A DNA stretch of 64,000 bases, from assembly GCA_902557155.1 (NCBI GenBank), contig CACDYR010000001.1, positions 186,001 through 250,000 of the forward strand. The letters are read 5' to 3'. The first letter of the stretch is position 1. Each line of letters starts with the position of its first letter. The stretch comes from an uncultured Pelagibacteraceae bacterium (GTDB taxonomy: Bacteria > Pseudomonadota > Alphaproteobacteria > Pelagibacterales > Pelagibacteraceae). Positions 57,477 to 64,000 of the stretch are shown piece by piece. Under the pieces are notes generated by a model that was not told where the DNA came from, did no database searches, and saw nothing but the letters and a program-made list of their open reading frames with translations. The translations under genes were made by a program, and so were the position numbers.

Positions 57477-58451
57477 ATGAGAGCTGTAGAAATTAGTAAA
57501 AATGGTGGACCTGAGGTTTTAGAGGTTAAGGATATTTCTTTAGATAAGCCTGGTCCAGATCAAGTAACTATCGAACAAAAAGCAATTGGGCTTAACTATA
57601 TTGATACTTACCATAGATCAGGTTTGTACCCATTAAAACTACCGATTGGTTTAGGTTTGGAAGGTGCTGGAGTTATTACTGATATTGGAAAAAATGTGAA
57701 AGACTTCAAAGTTGGCGACAAAATTTCTTACGCAGGTATCCCTTTAGGTTCATATTGTTCACACAGAAACTATCCAACTAAAAATTTAGTAAAAGTACCA
57801 GATGATATTGATCTTGAAATAGCTGCAACTTTAATGACTAAAGGATTAACAACTTTTTATCTTTTACATAAAACCTATCCAGTGAAATCAGGAGAAACAA
57901 TTTTATTTCACGCAGCTGCTGGTGGTGTTGGTCAGATTTTTGGGCAGTGGGCAAAAAGTTTAGGTTGTACTGTTATAGGTACAGTTGGTTCAGATGAGAA
58001 AGTAAATATTGCAAAAGAAAATGGTTACGATCATGTAATTAATTACAATAAAGAAGATTTTACAAAAAAAGTTTTAGAAATTACTAATGGTAAAGGTGTT
58101 CCTGTTGTATACGATGGTGTTGGTAAAGATACATTAGATGGATCAATTGAATGCTTGGCAGTAAGAGGAATGATGGTTTCATTTGGAAATGCATCAGGAC
58201 CATTATCAGATATTAATGTGCCAAAAGTAATTCAGCCGAAAGGGCTATATCTTGTAAGACCTTCTATGCAACAATACCTTTCAACCAGAGAAGAATTAGA
58301 TGAAGCTTCAAAAACAATGTTTGAAAAAATTAGTTCAGGTAAAGTAAAAATTAAAATTTTTAAAAAGTATAAGTTGGAAGAAGTAATTAAAGCACATAAA
58401 GATCTTGAAGGAAGAAAAATTTTAGGCCCAGCTGTAATAGTGCCTAATTAA
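57477..58451 (+). CDS. zinc-type-like quinone oxidoreductase (NADPH:quinone reductase)
   Basis: IGLNYIDTYHRSGLYPLKLPIGLGLEGAGVI, LFHAAAGGVGQIFGQWAKSLGCTVIGTVGS. Confidence 0.94.
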   Translation: MRAVEISKNGGPEVLEVKDISLDKPGPDQVTIEQKAIGLNYIDTYHRSGLYPLKLPIGLGLEGAGVITDIGKNVKDFKVGDKISYAGIPLGSYCSHRNYPTKNLVKVPDDIDLEIAATLMTKGLTTFYLLHKTYPVKSGETILFHAAAGGVGQIFGQWAKSLGCTVIGTVGSDEKVNIAKENGYDHVINYNKEDFTKKVLEITNGKGVPVVYDGVGKDTLDGSIECLAVRGMMVSFGNASGPLSDINVPKVIQPKGLYLVRPSMQQYLSTREELDEASKTMFEKISSGKVKIKIFKKYKLEEVIKAHKDLEGRKILGPAVIVPN

Positions 58452-58857
58452 CATCAACATCCATATCTGACATATGGAGCTTAAGTGCATTGGTTGAAAT
58501 TTGAATTTCTCTTATAAAAAAAATTATAGATATAATCATCGACAAACAACAAGATCCAAAAATTACTCTTGCTAAAAAAACTTCATCTAAATAAAGAGCA
58601 AATACAGTTAGCATATTAAATAGAAATCCAAAAGCTGCGAAAAGTATAGTCCATCTTAAAAGAGTTATTCTGCCGCTAAGATTTATAAATTGCTTTTTCC
58701 ACTCAGGTGGAATGTGTTTTTCGTAAACATGTTCGTCATGTAGCTGTCTAATTAAAATACTAAGAGAATGGAACCTGTTGCTATAAACTCCCATTAATAG
58801 AGGAATTGCTGGAAACATTAGTGCTGTGACTGTGTAATCTATATTCATACGAATCAA
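58444..58857 (-). CDS. DUF2721 domain-containing membrane protein
   Basis: 137 aa, 3 predicted TM; FPAIPLLMGVYSNRFHSLSILIRQLHDE and C-terminal EIQISTNALKLHM typical of DUF2721. Confidence 0.8.
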   Translation of the reverse strand: MIRMNIDYTVTALMFPAIPLLMGVYSNRFHSLSILIRQLHDEHVYEKHIPPEWKKQFINLSGRITLLRWTILFAAFGFLFNMLTVFALYLDEVFLARVIFGSCCLSMIISIIFFIREIQISTNALKLHMSDMDVDVN

Positions 58858-58897
58858 TTTGATTATGAATCTAGCCTTTGTTATTTACAAGTAAAAT

Positions 58898-59767
58898 ATG
58901 AACCAATTAAATCTTTTCATTGAATTAACTAGATTAAAAAAACCAATTGGCTTTATGCTATTATTTTGGCCATGTGCATGGGGTTTAACATTGGCTTATG
59001 ATTTTTCTTCAAATTTAAATAATTATTTTTTTTATTTAATTTTGTTTTTTTTAGGATCTGTTTTGATGAGATCAGCTGGGTGTATTGTTAATGATATTTT
59101 GGATAAAGAATTTGATGCAAAAGTATTTCGAACTAAAAATCGTCCAATTGCTTCGGGGAAAGTATCTATACGCCTAGGAATCTTTTATTCAATTTTTTTG
59201 TGTTTTTTAGCATTATTAGTTTTAATAAATTTTAATTTATTTACTATTATTTTAGCCCTGGCTTCTATGCCTCTTGCATTTACTTACCCGCTTATGAAAA
59301 GATTTACATATTGGCCCCAGTTATTTTTAGGAATTACTTTTAATTATGGTTTAATTCTTGGCTGGACTGCAATTGAGGGTGAAATAAATTTCATTGCAAT
59401 TTTATTCTATTTAGGGGCCATATTTTGGACACTGGGTTATGATACCATTTATGGATATCAAGATGTTAAAGATGATGAAATAATTGGATTAAAATCTACT
59501 TCAATTAAATTTAAAGGAAATGCAAAAAAATTCTTAATTTCATGTTATTCATTTTTAATTATTTTTTTCCTTGGTGGAGGGTATTTTATGAAATTTAATT
59601 ATATTTATTTTGTTTTAATGTTAATTCCTATTTTTCATTTATTTTTTTATCAATTAAAAACTTTTAATTTGAGAGACTCCTCAAGTTGTTTGAAAGCATT
59701 TAAAAGTAACAACCTATTAGGACTAATTATTTTTTTAAATATTTTAACCAGTAAAAATTTAATATGA
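58898..59767 (+). CDS. ubiA: 4-hydroxybenzoate octaprenyltransferase
   Basis: RLKKPIGFMLLFWPCAWGLTLA, RSAGCIVNDILDKEFDAKVFRTKNRPIASGKVS, TLGYDTIYGYQDVKDDEIIGLKSTS. Confidence 0.96.
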   Translation: MNQLNLFIELTRLKKPIGFMLLFWPCAWGLTLAYDFSSNLNNYFFYLILFFLGSVLMRSAGCIVNDILDKEFDAKVFRTKNRPIASGKVSIRLGIFYSIFLCFLALLVLINFNLFTIILALASMPLAFTYPLMKRFTYWPQLFLGITFNYGLILGWTAIEGEINFIAILFYLGAIFWTLGYDTIYGYQDVKDDEIIGLKSTSIKFKGNAKKFLISCYSFLIIFFLGGGYFMKFNYIYFVLMLIPIFHLFFYQLKTFNLRDSSSCLKAFKSNNLLGLIIFLNILTSKNLI

Positions 59768-61500
59768 GAAAAGCAGATACATTTAAAAGATTGTACAAAG
59801 ATTATACGAAGAAACATATCAATAAAATAATTCTCTCTGCTTTTTTTTCGGTTTTAGTAGCAGGAAGCACCTCATCTATTGCTTGGCTTTTAGATCCTGC
59901 GATAAAAAAAATATTTATAGACCAAGATCAAACATTAATTTTTGTTATTCCTATACTTATAATTTTAGCTTTTGCGACAAAAGGTATATCTTTATATATT
60001 GCAAAAGTTTTAATGATTAATGTTGGAGAAGAAGTAAAAAAAAAACTCCAATATGATATGCTAAGATCTCTAATAAGAGCAGATACTCAGTTTATAGATA
60101 AAAAACATTCTGGTAAATTTATTTCAAATTTAATTTATGATGTAAGCCATATTACTAACTTACTTAGTATTGCTATACTTAACTTATTTAAAGATAGTCT
60201 AACTTTAATTGGATTGCTAGTGGTCATGTTTGTTCAAAATTGGAAACTATCTTTAATTTCAATTATTATGATTCCTCTAGCAAGTGTGGCGGCAAGAACA
60301 TTAGGAAAAAGAATGGGAAAAGTTGTAACTCAAGCCCAGGAAAAATCTGGTTTTCTTACTAGTTACTTAGTTGAATTATTTAAAAATCATAAACTAATTA
60401 AAATATTTCAAAAAGAAAAATTTGAGACGAACAGAGCAGACCATCATTTGGATCAATTAAAAGATAAAAGCAAAAAAATTGGTACCGTTTTAGTCAGGAT
60501 GTCACCAATAATGGAAATTTTAACAGGAATAATGATAGCTATATTAATTTATTACTCTGGAAAATTAATTATGAAGAATGAACTTCAAGTAAATAATTTT
60601 TTTTCATTTCTTGCTGCAATGATGTTGGCTTACCAACCGGTGAGATCCCTGTCAACACTCAATATGGTAGTTAATCAAGGTTATTCAGCAGCTACAAGAA
60701 TTCTGCCAATAGTTGATACTGAAAATATGATTAAAGATAGAACAAATGCTACCGACTTAAATATAAGTAAGGGCAATATAGAAATTAAAAACGTTTATTT
60801 TAAATATGATGTTAATGAAAATAACGTTCTTGAAAATATTACATTAAATTTTGAGGGTGGGAAAATGACAGCTCTAGTTGGACACAGTGGATCAGGTAAA
60901 TCAACAATATTAAATCTAATTCCAAGATTTTATCAACCAGATGATGGTGACTTATTAATAGACAATCAGTCAATTTATGACGCTAAAATAAGTTCATTAA
61001 GAGAAAATATTTCATTAGTTAGTCAAGAAACAACTTTGTTTGATGATACAATAAAAAATAACATTAAATATGCCAACGAAAATGTAACAGATGAAGAAAT
61101 ATTTGAAGTTGCAAAATTATCAAATGCGCACGATTTTATTGAAAAATTACCAAATAAATATGAAACAATAATTGGTGAAAATGGGGTTAGATTATCTGGT
61201 GGTGAAAAACAAAGGATATCTATCGCTAGAGCTATGATTAAAAAAAGTCAGATTATTTTACTGGATGAAGCAACCTCATCTCTAGACTCTGAAACGGAAA
61301 AAAAAATTCAAGATGCCCTCAAAATATTAACTGAAAATAAAACAACCATAGTTATAGCTCACAGACTCTCAACAATTCTAAATTCTAACAATATATATTT
61401 GATAGATTCTGGTAAAGTTATTGATAGCGGTAAACATGAAGACTTATTAATAAAGTCAAAGTTATATAAAAATTTTTATGAGAAACAAATTCAAAAATAA
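59764..61500 (+). CDS. msbA: ABC transporter ATP-binding/permease protein (MsbA-like lipid A flippase)
   Basis: TM domain plus ALVGHSGSGKSTILNLIPRFY, GVRLSGGEKQRISIARAM, IILLDEATSSLD; upstream of waaA/lpxK. Confidence 0.9.
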   Translation: MRKADTFKRLYKDYTKKHINKIILSAFFSVLVAGSTSSIAWLLDPAIKKIFIDQDQTLIFVIPILIILAFATKGISLYIAKVLMINVGEEVKKKLQYDMLRSLIRADTQFIDKKHSGKFISNLIYDVSHITNLLSIAILNLFKDSLTLIGLLVVMFVQNWKLSLISIIMIPLASVAARTLGKRMGKVVTQAQEKSGFLTSYLVELFKNHKLIKIFQKEKFETNRADHHLDQLKDKSKKIGTVLVRMSPIMEILTGIMIAILIYYSGKLIMKNELQVNNFFSFLAAMMLAYQPVRSLSTLNMVVNQGYSAATRILPIVDTENMIKDRTNATDLNISKGNIEIKNVYFKYDVNENNVLENITLNFEGGKMTALVGHSGSGKSTILNLIPRFYQPDDGDLLIDNQSIYDAKISSLRENISLVSQETTLFDDTIKNNIKYANENVTDEEIFEVAKLSNAHDFIEKLPNKYETIIGENGVRLSGGEKQRISIARAMIKKSQIILLDEATSSLDSETEKKIQDALKILTENKTTIVIAHRLSTILNSNNIYLIDSGKVIDSGKHEDLLIKSKLYKNFYEKQIQK

Positions 61501-61502
61501 AT

Positions 61503-62753
61503 ATGTTTTTTATATATCAAATAATTTTAACATTTTTACTAATTTTATCTCCTATAATAATATTTCACAGAATACTAAAGAATAAAGAAGATAAAAAAAG
61601 ATATATTGAAAAATTTAGCTTCCCATCTAAAAAAAGGAAAGTTGGTAAATTAATTTGGTTTCATGGTGCAAGTGTAGGCGAACTATTAAGTGTTATACCA
61701 ATAATTAAAATTTACGAAAAAAAAAAATCAATAAATCAAATACTTGTTACATCAAGCACCTTAAGTTCTTCAAAAGTTTTTGAAAAATATAATTTTAAAA
61801 AAACAATTCATCAATTTTATCCAATAGATCATTTTATATTCGCGAATAGGTTTTTAAAATTTTGGAAACCTGATGTAGCTATTTTTATAGATTCAGAAAT
61901 TTGGCCCTCTATGTTTAAAAATCTAAAGTCAAGAAAAATTCCATTAGTTTTATTGAATGCTAGATTTACAAAAAAAACTTTTAACAGATGGATAAAAATA
62001 AAAAGTTTTTTTAAATCTGTTTTAGAAAACGTTACAATCGCTTACCCACAGAATCTGGAAACAAGAAATCTTTTAAAAAAAATGAAAATAAATAATATTA
62101 AATTAATTGGAAACATTAAGTTTGCAGAAAATAATAACAAATTTAATGATAAATTGAATGAAACTTTAAATTCTGAATTAGTTAAAAAAAAAATTTGGGT
62201 TGCATCAAGCACACATAAAAATGAAGAAATTTTTTGTGCAAAAAGTCACTTAGAATTAAAGAAAAAAATTAAAAATTTAATTACTATAATAATACCAAGG
62301 CACGTACATAGAAGTGAGGAAATAAAAAAAAGTATAGAGAAACTTGGTCTTAATGTAGAAATTCATAGCTCTAATAAAAAAAATTTAAAAAATACTGATA
62401 TCTATTTAGTTGATACCTTTGGTGAAACTAAAAAATTTCATAAAATTGCATCTACTGTTTTTCTGGGAGGTTCAATAATCAATAGAGGTGGACAAAATCC
62501 ACTTGAGGCTGCTCGTTATGGAGCAAAAATTTTACATGGAACAAACACTGATAATTTTAAAGATGTTTATAAATTATTGAAATCCTTAAATGTTTCTAGA
62601 ATTATCTACACACCAAACCAATTAGCTTCCTCTATAACCTTTAAAAAAAATAAAAATATTGGCATTAAGATAAAGAAAATTGGAGATAAAATATTAAAAA
62701 AAACTATAAAAGAATTAGATAGCCTAATTATTAATGAATTTAAAAAAACCTAA
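61503..62753 (+). CDS. waaA: 3-deoxy-D-manno-octulosonic acid transferase
   Basis: LIWFHGASVGELLSVIPII, VTSSTLSSSKV, KPDVAIFIDSEIWPSMF, ASSTHKNEE, FLGGSIINRGGQNPLEAARYGA. Confidence 0.95.
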   Translation: MFFIYQIILTFLLILSPIIIFHRILKNKEDKKRYIEKFSFPSKKRKVGKLIWFHGASVGELLSVIPIIKIYEKKKSINQILVTSSTLSSSKVFEKYNFKKTIHQFYPIDHFIFANRFLKFWKPDVAIFIDSEIWPSMFKNLKSRKIPLVLLNARFTKKTFNRWIKIKSFFKSVLENVTIAYPQNLETRNLLKKMKINNIKLIGNIKFAENNNKFNDKLNETLNSELVKKKIWVASSTHKNEEIFCAKSHLELKKKIKNLITIIIPRHVHRSEEIKKSIEKLGLNVEIHSSNKKNLKNTDIYLVDTFGETKKFHKIASTVFLGGSIINRGGQNPLEAARYGAKILHGTNTDNFKDVYKLLKSLNVSRIIYTPNQLASSITFKKNKNIGIKIKKIGDKILKKTIKELDSLIINEFKKT

Positions 62754-63663
62754 ATTTTGGGATTACAAAAAACCAAATATAGTTGCATATATATTAACAC
62801 CAATTGCTCTTTTAATTAACATTTTTCAATTTTTAAATTTAAAATTTAAAAGTAAAAATAAATTAAAAATAAAGACTATTTGTGTAGGAAACTTTTATCT
62901 TGGTGGGACTGGAAAAACCTCTTTAAGTATAAAAATAAATAAAATTTTAAAACAAAGACAGATACGTACCTGCTTTGTGAAAAAAAAATATGAAGATCAA
63001 ATTGATGAACAAAAAATTCTTAAAAATGAGGGAAACCTTTTCATAAACAACAAGAGAATTGATGCAATTTTTCAAGCTGAAAAAGAAAATTTTGAAGTGG
63101 CCATTTGTGATGATGGACTTCAGGATAAATCTGTAGATTATGATTTAAAATTTGTGTGTTTCAATACAATAAATTGGGTAGGCAATGGTTTGACTTTACC
63201 TGCTGGGCCATTAAGAGAAAAATTGAATAATTTAAATAAGTATGAACATGTTTTTCTTAATGGAAATTTAGAAAACATAGAAGAAATTAGTCACGAGATA
63301 AGTAAAATTAATCCTAAAATTAATATTCATTTAGGAAAATATGAACCTATTAATTTAAATGAATTTAAATCAGAAGATAAATACTTAATTTTTTCTGGAA
63401 TAGGAAATCATAATACTTTTGTTAAAATGGTTAAAAATTATGGATTAAATGTTTTGGCAGATATTGAATTTCCTGACCATTACAAATATTCAGAAAATGA
63501 TATGAATAAAATTATAGATAATGCTAATAAATTAAATTGTGAAATATTAACTACTGAAAAAGATTTCATAAGAATAGATCATCCTAATAAAAATAAATTT
63601 AAATTTTTAAAGTCAGAGTTAAAACTAATTGATGAAAAAAAGTTAATAAAATATTTACTGTAA
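62734..63663 (+). CDS. lpxK: tetraacyldisaccharide 4'-kinase
   Basis: ICVGNFYLGGTGKTSLSIKI, AICDDGLQDKSVDYDL, LPAGPLREKL, FPDHYKYSENDM, LTTEKDFIRI. Confidence 0.95.
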   Translation: MNLKKPKFWDYKKPNIVAYILTPIALLINIFQFLNLKFKSKNKLKIKTICVGNFYLGGTGKTSLSIKINKILKQRQIRTCFVKKKYEDQIDEQKILKNEGNLFINNKRIDAIFQAEKENFEVAICDDGLQDKSVDYDLKFVCFNTINWVGNGLTLPAGPLREKLNNLNKYEHVFLNGNLENIEEISHEISKINPKINIHLGKYEPINLNEFKSEDKYLIFSGIGNHNTFVKMVKNYGLNVLADIEFPDHYKYSENDMNKIIDNANKLNCEILTTEKDFIRIDHPNKNKFKFLKSELKLIDEKKLIKYLL

Positions 63664-63666
63664 AAA

Positions 63667-64000
63667 ATGAAATATTTTAATTATTTTATTCAATACATAT
63701 TTGTAATAATAGCATTTACTTTTTTTAAAATCTGTGGATTGAGAATGTCCTCAGCTATTGGAGGCAAAATATTTGAAAAAATTGGTCCGCTGTTTAGGTC
63801 AAAAAAAATAATTCATAAAAATATAAAAAGAGCATTACCTGATATTAATAATGAAAATTTAGAGACATTAACTAGATTGATGTGGAATAATTATGGAAGA
63901 ACCTTTGCAGAATATATTTTTTTAAAAGATTTTAGAATTGGCAAATTTTCTTCAAATATTGAAATTGAAGGAAAAGAAATTCTTGAGAAAATAAAAAAAA
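63667..64000 (+). CDS. lysophospholipid/lipid A biosynthesis acyltransferase (LpxL/HtrB-like), 3'-truncated by window edge
   Basis: MKYFNYFIQYIFVIIAFTFFKICGLRMSSAIGGKIFEKIGPLFRSKKIIHKNIKRALPDINNENLETLTRLMWNNYGRTFAEYIFLKD; follows lpxK. Confidence 0.85.
   Translation, partial: MKYFNYFIQYIFVIIAFTFFKICGLRMSSAIGGKIFEKIGPLFRSKKIIHKNIKRALPDINNENLETLTRLMWNNYGRTFAEYIFLKDFRIGKFSSNIEIEGKEILEKIKK

Overview
The window is a compact, very AT-rich stretch of chromosome whose gene content and order fit a SAR11 / Candidatus Pelagibacter-type alphaproteobacterium. Lineage is inferred from protein families and synteny; no search was run. About 70 protein genes are packed nearly end to end, with one tRNA-Gln(UUG). 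I found no rRNA, CRISPR array, IS element, prophage or obvious island. Main blocks are: carB; trxB; uvrB-SDR(FolM/PTR1-like)-folB-uvrC-pgsA; a MarR/response regulator/histidine kinase group; lgt-midA-pgeF-prs-rplY-pth-ychF; cytochrome bc1 (petABC); TPR-ispE-tRNA-Gln-cca; a CcrM-type methylase; mutY-DUF721-dsbA-like-smc; the F0 ATP synthase cluster; a retinal pathway (crtI-crtB-crtY-blh) overlapping ispH; a cytochrome oxidase cluster (ctaC-D-B, a 41-aa microprotein, ctaG-coxC-surf1); and lipid A genes (msbA-waaA-lpxK-acyltransferase). I saw no clearly new multi-gene defence or mobile system. The observations most worth a second look are: an SMC protein that seems to lack a hinge; a response regulator split at an A7 run; three GANTC sites packed into the ccrM promoter; tRNA-Gln ending 3 nt before the CCA-transferase start codon; an unlisted 41-aa membrane microprotein in the cox operon; and 9 of 9 convergent gene pairs overlapping at their stop codons.
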